From Gloeophyllum trabeum ATCC 11539 (taxonomy: Eukaryota > Basidiomycota > Agaricomycetes > Gloeophyllales > Gloeophyllaceae), in NCBI RefSeq assembly GCF_000344685.1, contig NW_006920412.1, positions 1,896,625-1,955,212 of the forward strand: a stretch of DNA of 58,588 bases, given 5' to 3'. Position 1 is the first letter of the stretch. Each line of letters begins with the position of its first letter. The position numbers were made by a program, and so were the translations under genes. This document shows, piece after piece, positions 23,550-33,056 of this stretch. The notes under the pieces were generated by a model. It had not been told where the DNA came from. It searched no databases and was given only the letters and a program-made list of their open reading frames with translations.

Positions 23550-24497
23550 TAAGTGCTGCTCAATTCTTACTTTGTTTGTCCATTCATCTGTTCATTTGAT
23601 TGAGTGTGTTCAAAAGAGTGAGGAAACAATGATGGGCGGTGATCCGGGACCATGGTCATGTGATGTGTTCTCCGTTGGTGGCTGGCACATTTATTTCCTG
23701 AGGCTTTTTTGAGATATATGCACAAGCATGATAAGAGCCCCAATTGGGTCAAAACTCAGCCTGGGCACCCAGTCCATACATCTCAGAATCGCTATGAGGA
23801 GAATGATGTGGCATGTAATCTACGTCGACAGATTTCGTCCATATAACTAGCCACAAAAATTCTCGATGCCTTGCCGTGACCGGTGAGCACATCACATGAC
23901 CGTGGTCCCGGATCACCGGCCGTCTTTGCTCCCTGATGCGCTCACTCGAACCAGAACGTATAAGTTGCTGGGAACGGACAATCCGCGGACAGTACACGGA
24001 CAGTTCATCACTTATGTGCTTAGGTGTCCATGGACAGTCTGGCCTCCAGCCACTTGTACCTTCATCATGCCCATGATTAGGTGGTCCCGCATCTAGCGCT
24101 GTATCCACCCAATGTGTGCCTCGACGAGCGGCTATCCCATACTTCGTCCTTCGATTTACTTGTGGTATTTTTTATGATAGAATTGATACTTAGAATTTCC
24201 ACCCACTTGTTCTCAAGTCCACTGCCCATATGCTTCGGCAGTAAGCTCCTAACAACGGTGGGGGCATCAGACACCACCAGCAACAATGAGGACACCATAG
24301 AGCATGCCCTTGGCCCGCCGATTGTGTCTGACGAGGCAGTGCCCAAATAAGATGCGTACTGTCCGCATGCTGTCCGGATAAGTGTCCGGGAACTGTCCGA
24401 GTACTGTCCGCGGACTGTCCATTCCCAGTAACTTAGACATCCTCAATCGAATGAACAGACGAATGGACGAATGAAATAAGAATTGAGCAGCACTATA
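23550..24497. mobile_element. Foldback/TA MITE with TIRs of about 50 bp, interrupted by a second MITE
   Basis: The left end is AGTGCTGCTCAATTCTTA from 23552. The right end is its complement at about 24477-24494. Similarity continues inward through CCATTCATCTGTTCATT and its partner near 24447-24470. A second inverted pair inside (GGTGATCCGGGACCA at about 23639 and its complement near 23910) shows the element is a long foldback. TA flanks are at 23550-23551 and 24496-24497, with the right boundary uncertain by one base. No transposase ORF. Confidence 0.7.
23961..24435. mobile_element. TA-flanked MITE nested in the foldback element
   Basis: The element is 23963-24433 (471 bp). Its inverted ends begin AGTTGCTGGGAACGGACA on the left and AGTTACTGGGAATGGACA on the complement of the right. 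TA duplications lie at 23961-23962 and 24434-24435. Both arms carry repeated TGTCCG/CGGACA motifs that may be transposase-binding subterminal repeats. Non-autonomous. Confidence 0.75.
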
Positions 24498-24691
24498 GGG
24501 CTGCTCAATTCTTAACTGCCTCCCATCATTCGTTCAGTCATTCAATCCGTCGTGCTAAAAATAATGAGAGAGAAGAGATCGCCGAGTCATGCCGATGGCC
24601 AGCTGGGGAAGAAAAATCAAAATGAGCATGGTCTCGAATCATCTGCCATCACTTTTTCCTGACTCTTTTGGGCGCAATTGAACGAACGACA

Positions 24692-25313
24692 GCTTGAACT
24701 AGTGTTGCTCCTGCAGTGAAGTTGCAGTGTCACACAGTGGAGTTTTTGACACTGCAACCCGAGTGAAGTGAAGTTGAAGGCGCTTCAACGTCTTCATTGA
24801 AGTGGGCAGATCAGCCTCGGGATATCCCGTAATATTCCCACATACGCATGGTGAAGGCACTGACTTGCCCTCGTAGGACGAACTCGGGGATATCTGCATA
24901 TACTTTGTACTCTAAAATACACAAATAATGCCCATACCATCTGCCAGGACATACAATACCAAAAGTCGAGTCGACACCTTGTCATATGGACTCCTGACAA
25001 ATTTCTTGAGCCCAGTGCAGACTGCCAGCATACCATGGAGGTTATCTGCCACGGCCATTCTATTGTTATCTCCGCACGGGGTATGACGCGGAGTAGATGC
25101 GACTCTGCGACTCGGACACCACTTGGACGCAGGGCGAGCGCATCTGGTGGCGCGCGCTGCCATTAACGGTCAGCACGTGGCCATGATCAGACTTCAATGC
25201 AGTCTTCAAAGGCAATTCATGATGACTGTGCAGTGGGTGAAGTACGTCAAACTTGAAGTGAAGTGAGACAGTCTGCAAAGTCACCTCACTGCAGGAGCAA
25301 CACTAGCTTGAAC
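24692..25313. mobile_element. hAT-type MITE with perfect 8-bp target duplication (GCTTGAAC)
   Basis: The element body is 24700-25305 (606 bp). Its ends are a perfect 20-bp inverted repeat, TAGTGTTGCTCCTGCAGTGA. GCTTGAAC directly flanks both ends (24692-24699 and 25306-25313). This is a textbook hAT signature. Inside the ends, GTGAAGTTGAAG-like motifs recur in inverted orientation. There is no coding region, so it depends on a transposase elsewhere. Confidence 0.92.
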
Positions 25314-25399
25314 GACGGGTGCTAGTTGAGAATTAAGCATCCCTCATACCTTTCTGGGTCCACGGACCGCTATACGTCACCGAGCACATCCCGATCATG

Positions 25400-25520
25400 C
25401 CGTGGAAGTATGCCCCTCCTTTGAGAGGGGTTATGCCAAACCCGCAATACGTCGCACTTTTTGACCAACCGGCAAGTTCCAGCGTGCCATGTTTGGCTCC
25501 AGTGGCACACGGCTACCCAG
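25400..25520 (-). repeat. Dispersed repeat with terminal hairpin (copy B)
   Basis: Inverted, diverged match of 4600-4720. Shared landmarks on the minus strand are CCAAACATGGCACGC, TTGCCGGT and AAAGTGCGA, followed by a CCCCTCTCAAAGGAGGGG hairpin. Confidence 0.6.
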
Positions 25521-25777
25521 CGCGGACTTAGAATTATCTCGCGCAGCTAGACTCCGGTCCATGCATAGACTATACTTTGCATCTCACTTACATATCGAAG
25601 TAAACAATCAGTACTAAATTCCATCTCAATTCACCGTAGCAGCTACATGCTGTGAACTGCACTCCACAGCAGCTACAGGCTGTGAATTTTGCACACCAAA
25701 ATAAGGAGGAGCTAAATATCTCTTGTATACATCAAAGATTCGAAATAATTACTTTAAATTATATCCATTGGGACATG

Positions 25778-27001
25778 CATCCTGCGCTTTCCAGGAGACG
25801 GGACGCTTTCCGGGAGACGGGACGCTGATATGCACAGACACACAACAATCACCAAGGACCAAAAGGAATAAACCTAAACCCCGTGATATGGGTGAAGGCG
25901 GTCCGAGACAACTGAAGGGTATTTAATAGTTCGAGGGGGAAAGGAGGAGTAAGACGCCGTAGGGTAGTCCGTAGGAAGACCTAGAAAAATAAAACAAAAT
26001 CTTGATGCCTGAAACAAACACTAATGGACGCTCCGGAGTATTTATCTCTGAAAAGTCGCAAACAAAGTCGCAAACCACGGAACCGAGTGTAGGTTCGGGC
26101 CCACGGGAGTAGAAAACGCTAAAGGGACTTGTTTAATTTTTATTTCGCTATGTGAGACGCACCGGAGCTAATTGAATCGATGGCGGAGCTAATTCACTCG
26201 ACGAGTCAGGCCTATTGGCAAAGCTAAGATCGGTTATAATTCGCTAAGTTCGACGCTTTCGAACTTCTCGGGTCGCTGAGATCGTAACGCTAATTCTCTG
26301 AGATGGTGAAGTCGAAACTTGTTTTTCTGTACGCTACTTTGTACAATTTATACTACAGGAATGGCTTTGCGACCGTCCGGAGATAAATAACAAATAAACG
26401 CCGCTACCCACAGGATTGCTCAGCACTTTCCTCCGCTATACCATACACCATACGACTCCCTTACGCTCCTACTTGCTCGTTCCAGCCCTTATAGGTCGCC
26501 TTGACGCTCCGCCACCTGACCCAGGCGGTCCCATCACTCCGTGCGACACGCCGGTCACGTGTTAATTACCTCCGGCCGTTTGCTGACTGATGCTGACCTT
26601 ATGGTGACTCGTATGCGTCCGCACCTTCGGTATCTTGACGGAAACGAGGGGGAGTGAGTGCTGGAGGGTGGGCATGAGGACGACGCCCCTCGATAGAAGT
26701 GTCCGCGGGTCCCGGAGCTAATTCAGCTAGAAGTCGCATTGGTTAAGTCACTCCTGAGCTTCGGTGTGCGGAGATAAATCGCGGAATGGATCCGTGTACG
26801 CCTCGAGGATGTTAGGAAGTCCGGAGCTAAATAGAGCAGTTCTTTAGAGCCCATAGAAGCCTAGAGGCGTGTGAGTGCTGTGTCGAATAAGCTCCGGAGG
26901 GCTTGTACGGTGTGCTGAGTCCGCATTTTCGGGGGTCAGACGATCCTGAGGCTTATCAACGCTTTCCGGGAGACGGGACGTCTCCCGGAAAGCGCAGGAT
27001 G
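25778..27001 (-). mobile_element. Composite repeat: 1.13-kb element (inverted copy) inside CATCCTGCGC inverted ends
   Basis: The outer ends are inverted: CATCCTGCGCTTTCC at 25778 and GGAAAGCGCAGGATG ending at 27001. Within them lies the inverted copy of the 1.13-kb element (25825-26958). Its direct flanks are a 22-bp sequence (25803-25824 and 26959-26980) containing GCTTTCCGGGAGACGGGACG. The simplest reading is insertion of the 1.13-kb element into a small palindromic repeat, with a long duplication or a pre-existing tandem unit on either side. No protein is encoded. Confidence 0.7.
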
Positions 27002-27083
27002 GCAATAAGTGTTCAGCTGGCCAGCCAAACTCTGGCTGCATTTGTGCAAAGCACCTATGTGGTAATTAATTCATCCCATTCCC

Positions 27084-27125
27084 CAAAGGAGGGGTAAGAT
27101 GCCGGCGCCAGACGGAGCTTCCCGA
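27084..27125 (+). repeat. Dispersed repeat fragment (CAAAGGAGGGGTAAG module)
   Basis: It reads CAAAGGAGGGGTAAGATGCC followed by GGCGCCAGACGG. It matches 3890-3929 in the opposite orientation. Confidence 0.55.
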
Positions 27126-27154
27126 GTCACATCTCTGTGCCCTCAATCAACATA

Positions 27155-27787
27155 CTATCATTGGGGGGGTTCTGTAAAAACTTGACAATATGACCGGCCA
27201 AGGGCTACCTTCTTCATCATTCCCTGTTATTTCACTCAGGCATGATAGTATACCTTCCTAAGTACCATCTGCAAAAAGAATGATCTCGATTCACTATGTA
27301 CAGAGTAATACAGAGAGATGCCGCAGACAGACGGCACTTGCGGGGAGTAATGTAAAAACGTCACGCGCGGGTAACACTATCCGATCCGCGCGCGTCTGTC
27401 ACGCATCTGTCACGCCCTTGGGCCCTTGGTGTTCTGTAAAATCTACCATACGAGCACTTCAAAAGCCTGCAGCTATTATCGGGTGGGCGCAGGAGGTTTA
27501 CACATACAAGAAACACCTCCTCTAGGCAAGCCGACATATGCCGGGGCCGTGTAGGCTGGCAGATCTACCCATCAAGTGGCCACCAGACCTGTTACAGTGG
27601 GCATTTTGGACGGTGTTCAACCTCCCATACGACAAGGGGCCAACTTGAGGCAATTCTGACTTCACAGGCCATCTGTATGGTATACAATGCATATACATAC
27701 CAACCCGCTAAGCTCCCTGTAGCATACTTCTCGAGATTTCGGAGTTCTGTAAAAAATCAGACTTTTACAGAACCCCCCCAATGATAG
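27155..27787. mobile_element. TA-flanked MITE, CATTGNGGGGG family, copy 2
   Basis: The left end is CTATCATTGGGGGGGTTCTG followed by TAAAA. The right end at 27763-27787 is its exact complement. TA lies on both sides (27153-27154 and 27788-27789). The element is 633 bp with no transposase. It ends 101 bp before the start codon of the tyrosine phosphatase gene, so it occupies that gene's promoter. Confidence 0.85.
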
Positions 27788-27887
27788 TAAGTTCTCCCTG
27801 TCGAGATGCTGCGCTATGGGACTAGCTTGAAATATAGTCGTCGTATGTCAGGAAGCATCAGATACTGATCCTCGACCTTATCTACGA

Positions 27888-28987
27888 ATGTCGTTCCCGA
27901 CCATCGACCCCGATACCTTGCAGAAGACTTTGTCTGCGCCGCCCTTCGTCGTCGTCGATGGCGTGGTCAACATCCGCGACTTTGGGGGTCATCCGACAGC
28001 GGAGCCTGACACTCGTGTGCGCTCCTCATACCTCTTCAGATCGGGCGAGCCTGCACGAATCACAGAGACGGGCAAAGAGCAACTGAAATGCCTAGGTATC
28101 AAGAAGGTCTTCGACTTCCGTTCGAGTCTGGAGATCGCCAACTACAAGGCGAAGACTCCAGTCATCGAGGGCGTAGAGTTTGTCAGTGCACCCGTCTCGG
28201 ATGATGAAGCGTACGATCCTGTTGGATTAGCTGCTAGGTGAGATATCCGAATCATGCATCTTCCCCCTAACTCAACCGGCTCTTCAGAGTGAAACGGTTC
28301 GAGGCCGATGAGACGACCGTGTGTGGTACCGCTGAGCGTACGTTGAACTGAGCCTGAATGTCCTATGTTGCTTGGCAGGCTTTCGTCGCGCTGTACTCTC
28401 GTATTTTGGAGAGTGGCGGTCCTGCATTCGAGAAGGTCCTCCTGCACTTCAGGGATCATCCGGATGAATCATGCTTGATTCACTGCACTGGTACTGCTCC
28501 TGCTTGATTCACCGTGCACCGCAATCTCATCTTGGCCTTCCCATGAAGCTGGCAAGGATCGGACAGGCGTATTCGCTGCACTTGTCCTTCAGGTGATCAT
28601 CGTTTCTGATCCTTGGGCCGTGGCCAAGCTAATGCTATCTTCTGGAGTTGCTGGGCGTGGATGATGAAATCATAGTCAATGACTATGTTTTGACAACGGT
28701 CGGACTGCAACCGGCACTGCCGATGTTGGTAGCTAGGTTCCAGAAGGAACCGATATTCAGGGACAATTTCGAGGCCATGATGAAGATGGCAGGGGCAAGG
28801 TGCATCTTACAATCTTGCTATGAGTATTCAGTTATTCATTTCCTCTAGAGCGGAAACTATGAGAGCTTTCTTGGACCGAATCCTGAAAGATAAATATGGC
28901 GGCCCTGTCAATTACCTGAGGACGCATACGGAGCTTACGGACGAGGACATTACTCAGATCTGCCGGAATCTGCTTGTACAGGAGTAG
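27888..28987 (+). CDS. Tyrosine phosphatase family protein (Y_phosphatase3 type)
   Basis: Cytosolic protein phosphatase of the fungal/bacterial tyrosine-serine phosphatase family. About six exons. The N-terminal exon carries VNIRDFGGHP and SSYLFRSGEPARITETG, the typical start of the family, then LGIKKVFDFRSSLEI. The active-site loop HCTAGKDRTGV is created by splicing: the codon for the alanine spans the intron after HCT. Catalytic Cys and Arg (C-x5-R) are both present. The C-terminal exons give LLGVDDEIIVNDY, a helical segment, and YLRTHTELTDEDITQICRNL before the TAG. Length about 280 residues. The substrate cannot be told. A 633-bp MITE lies in its upstream region. Confidence 0.88.
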
Positions 28988-29262
28988 TGCATAGTATCTC
29001 CATAGATCTGCCGGTTTATTCATCGCACCGGCGTTATAGTCCTTTGGACACATTCCTAAGATCACGTCTGTAATATGGAACTAGGCCTGTGTCTAAACTT
29101 GTAAGGTCTGAAGAAGCCCTTGCTGGTGAAGAGCCCTGGAGGAGCCTGGTCTCGCACGGCTATGACGCCAACCGCGATCTCCCCAGTTATCCATAATCAT
29201 GGCGTGTATCCTCGCACTAGTACTCTTCCCTTTCGTTCTTGTCTGCGCTGTTGTTCCATGTG

Positions 29263-31045
29263 ATGAGCGATCTTACCAAAGTCTCTCCGCCGCAGGAATT
29301 GAGCGAGAAGGAAAGGGTCGTAATCTTCGAGCACATTTTTCGTCGTTTGGCGAACCACCGCAATACACTGGAGCTGTATGCGGACGCGGAACGTGGTCTT
29401 TCGACATTACCAGACGAATCAAGGGAGAAAACCAAAGATGACTACATCCACGAGATCAATTCGTGGGCCAACCAGCTGCTTCAGCATGCATGGGCAGCTT
29501 GTCGAGAGCCGGGAGGAGGTGAGCAACTGCCTCACGCGTGTGCTATCTTGAGTTGTAATATGCGATAAAGGTAGCTGTCCAGACCTAAGCCCTATGTCTG
29601 ATACGTCCCTCGCGGGCCTGCCCAAACTCCCAGACAAAGCTCTCTCCAGGAAAGTCTTCAACGCCATCCTCTTTCTCCATGTTACCTCTTCGAAGCAATA
29701 CTCAGCACACACCCGCTATTTCCTCACCACATTCGCTCCTCTAGACGAGGCATCCATAGCAGCTACCCTAAAGGATCCTGACCGTGCTGTATCCGAGGCC
29801 GAGAAACCTACGGAGCAAGCAAAGAATCAACAAGCGGAGAGAGGACGAACCCTGCGCCGAGTGGGAATGGGCCTAGGTGCTGTTGCAGGAGGTGTGTTGG
29901 TCGGAGTGACAGGTGGCCTGGCAGCTCCTGTAGTCGGAGCTGGCGTCGGCAGTATCCTGAGCTTTCTAGGCGTCGGAGGTACCGCTGCAGGGTTACTGGC
30001 GACTGGCTTAGCAAGCTCCTCCGTGGTATGTGGTGCCCTGTTCGGGGCGTATGGCGCAAAGTCTACGGCAAGTATGGTCGAGCGCCATACCAGAGAGGTT
30101 CAAGACCTAGCCATATTACCGGTACGGCCACCGAAAGAAACGTTGGCGGTGAGGTTGTGCACCAGTGGATGGCTGACATCACAAGAGGATGTTGTGCAGC
30201 CTTGGACTGTATTTGGCGGCAATGACACCTATGCTCTACAATGGGTGAGGCAACTTACGCGTATCTCCATAGGGTCGGAGCTCATGATTATCCTCCAGGA
30301 AGTAGAAGCTCTGAGGGCTTTATCAGACGCGCTATACACCCTGATAAAGGCTCAAGCAATGCAATATGTCAAAGCAGAAATTATTAAACGAACAGTGCTC
30401 GCGACTCTCATGAGTTCGCTGGCACCCATTGCCTGGCTGAAGATTGGGCGTATTATAGGTATGTTTCGTTTATAATTCCAAATGCTTGCGGCTGATATGC
30501 TGGTAGATAACCCTTGGATGAACACAAAAGCTTTGGCCGTTAAAGCTGGAAATGTCCTAGGAACTCTACTTGCCCAGCGCGTTTTCGGCACGCGGCCTGT
30601 AACGCTAGTCGGCTACTCTCTTGGGTCACTAGTCATATTCGAGGCGTTGAAGTATCTGAGTACGCTTCCCCCTTCTGAGACGGTGCACTTGGTTCAGGAC
30701 GTGTTCCTGTTCGGTCTACCGGCGCCAAGTGATCCCGAGACTTGGTCCGCTGTGCGTCGAGTAGTGGCGGGACGTCTGGTCAATGGATACGCTGAAGACG
30801 ATTATATCCTCGCAGTGCTGAGTCGCGCCAGTGACATCAGCTGGAGTGTGTCTGGGTTAGAACCGGTTGTCGTGAAGGGGGTCGACAATGTTAAATGCGA
30901 TCAAGTGGAGGGCCATTTGCAGTGGAGAGGCATGGTCGGCAAATGCTTGGAGAGTTGTGGGGCTGAAGACATTCTTACAACGGAGGTCCATTTGCAAGTA
31001 AAGGAAATCGCCAGCCACATCGAAGAAACAACTGCCATGGGCTAG
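29263..31045 (+). CDS. DUF726 / TMCO4-like membrane-associated alpha/beta hydrolase
   Basis: Homologue of TMCO4 and yeast Mil1/YFL034W-type proteins. The first exon, from the ATG at 29263 (MSDLTKVSPPQELSEKERVV), is helical and polar. The large second exon has a Gly/Ala-rich hydrophobic stretch of about 75 residues (VGMGLGAVAGGVLVGVTGGL through LFGAYGAKS), as in other DUF726 proteins. A late intron joins to IDNPWMNTKALAVKAGN. The nucleophile elbow VTLVGYSLGSLVIFEAL gives the G-x-S-x-G serine. Then come DVFLFGLPAPSD and a C-terminal helix. About 540 residues. The enzymatic substrate is unknown; a lipid is possible. It converges on the LEA2 gene, 292 bp between stops. Confidence 0.87.
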
Positions 31046-31337
31046 AAGCAAATGGAACAAGCTTTACAGAAGGGACTAGTTGAGAATATAATTGACCAAG
31101 ATACTAGGCCGAATCCTGAGGCCTGAGGCCCGAATCCCAGCATGATAACGTTCAGCCAAGGTAACCGGGTGTAGGAGCAGACGCTCTGTGAGGGTGATAT
31201 GCGTATGAAATGGCATCCGCCAAAATAGTGATGTCCATAATGCATACTTTGATAGTCCAAAGTAATGAGATGTATGTACTATAATACATGGCAAGCATTG
31301 TCCAAAAATGAATGTCTACATCGAGCAAATAACACGT

Positions 31338-32694
31338 TCAATGGCCGGTTACTAGTCCGGATAGGCCTGGCAAACCAGATATGCCGCCATTCTTGAGGAT
31401 TTGCTGGAAAACATGTTGTCAGCTTAGATAGTTTCCAGCACGTAAGGAGAGCACATACCTCTATATCTGACTGCGACAGAGGACACGCGAAACTAAACTG
31501 GTTACTGATAATCGGTGATACTGTAACGGCCAGAGTTCTCAACCCAAGCTAGCAGAGAACGTCAGACTACTATTTACTCATCGGTTTTTATGAGCGTCAC
31601 TTACTGTTAGCTTGTAATCAACCACAAGATTTGATTTGGCTCCGCCGCCGAATCCGCATTTCTGTGCTATATCACTGAGCACAGCCTGGGTCGGGTCGTC
31701 GGAGGCTTTATATGCGATCGTGAACGGGAAAGTGAAGTTCGTAGTCTTCCCTGCGTCAAAAACAATATTATTCTCTTGCCCGCCTCCAATGGCGGTATTG
31801 TTAATGGGGTAGAAGATCTGCATACTCATGAGTGGCAAGTGCAGCAATGAGTGTCGTATCGATATACCTGAGCCTTGATCTGTTTGAAGTCGACTGAAAA
31901 GTAATTGGGGTTGTTCACACTAACGATCACTAGGTCAGTAACCTTCACTGTCGAAGCAGACATACAACGGACGTGATATTGACGGCCAGGTTGATGTTTA
32001 GAGTGCCATCATTTGTAAATTGGATCTACGCGTCCATGGTCAAGAACCTGACAGTTCCGTAATAATGAAGCGACATGCCTCGCTGCCTGTGGTGGGTGCT
32101 CCCACATTAAGTATATCAATACTAGGAGGTCGGATCCACTGTTGATGGTAAGTTTGCTATCGGAGGCCAGAGACGTGAGAGATACCCACTAGAAGCAGCG
32201 ATAGTATAATGCTGACAACCAGGAACAGCGCTATAAGCAGGGAACAACAGCAAAATCGGCCGATGCACCGTCCTCGCCCTCCCTTTATCCATTGTTAACG
32301 GCGCGGAGTGGCGAGACGCTGATTCTACTCACCCGAGTCCAGAGATTGTCATCGTCATACTTGAGCGCCCGAATGGTCCGCGACGTCCTTCGGGCGACAC
32401 ACAGGTGAGCTAAGGAATTCCCATCTGCGAGCAGCGCAGTACGCACTTTGTGAGCCGCCTCTTAGGTCCATTCGCGTCATCTTCATCAAAAGTACTCGTC
32501 TCCTTCGACCGACCCTGCAACTGGTCTGGGGGACGAAATGGTTCGTCCCTGTAGCCTCCAACATAAGGCCCATATGCCCCTTGATCGTAAGTCTCGTGAG
32601 GGGCACGGTTCTCGTAGGGATTAAAGTTGTCGTGACTGTAAGGTTGAGTCTGCCCGCCGTACGACCTTGCGTACGGATCGTTGTATGTTGCCAT
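31338..32694 (-). CDS. LEA2-domain single-pass membrane protein
   Basis: The first exon encodes a Tyr-, Pro- and Gly-rich disordered head (MATYNDPYARSYGGQTQPYS onward). It is followed by a basic stretch and a Cys-rich membrane anchor (GRCIGRFCCCSLLIALFLVV into SIILSLLL). Beyond the anchor comes a beta-rich domain: RPPSIDILNVGAPTTGSE, then FYPINNTAIGGGQENNIVFD, TNFTFPFTIAYKASDD and NLVVDYKLT. The tail, reached through two more introns, ends near SFACPLSQSDIE and ILKNGGISGLPGLSGLVTGH. This layout matches fungal proteins annotated as late embryogenesis abundant LEA-2-like. The role is unknown; a plasma-membrane or stress function is inferred from the family only. The intron-rich middle (31870-32160) is not fully resolved. 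Confidence 0.75.
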
Positions 32695-33056
32695 GACTGA
32701 GAGTTTGGAAGAAAGAGGGACACGGAAATGGACCAGAGCGTTACAGAGCGAGGCGCACCGCCGCAGCTCTCGGCGTCCCAGGAGTTGTCGGCTTGTGGCG
32801 GCACTGCATTTCTTGGTAACCCCGTGCGGCGTCATCCCACGAGGCCAACCGGACCTAAATACGCATAGCGGTCAAGTCTCAAAGTCGATCGCTGCAGAAA
32901 CAACTGGCTCCCAAGCCCAAGGTTTATATCCAGCAAACGCAAAAGCAGAAACACTGATACAGTACTCGAATGACATTGACAGAATTACAATGGCGCTGTA
33001 TTGACATGGCTGGGGCGAACGGAGAAGCATCAGAAACATATATTGTAGGCGCGTTC

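Noticed and set aside
29199..29262. Upstream ATG with a signal-peptide-like stretch (MACILALVLFPFVLVCAVVP) before the DUF726 gene
   Set aside because: It is in a different frame from the conserved first exon and needs an unsupported intron. The ATG at 29263 fits the family better.
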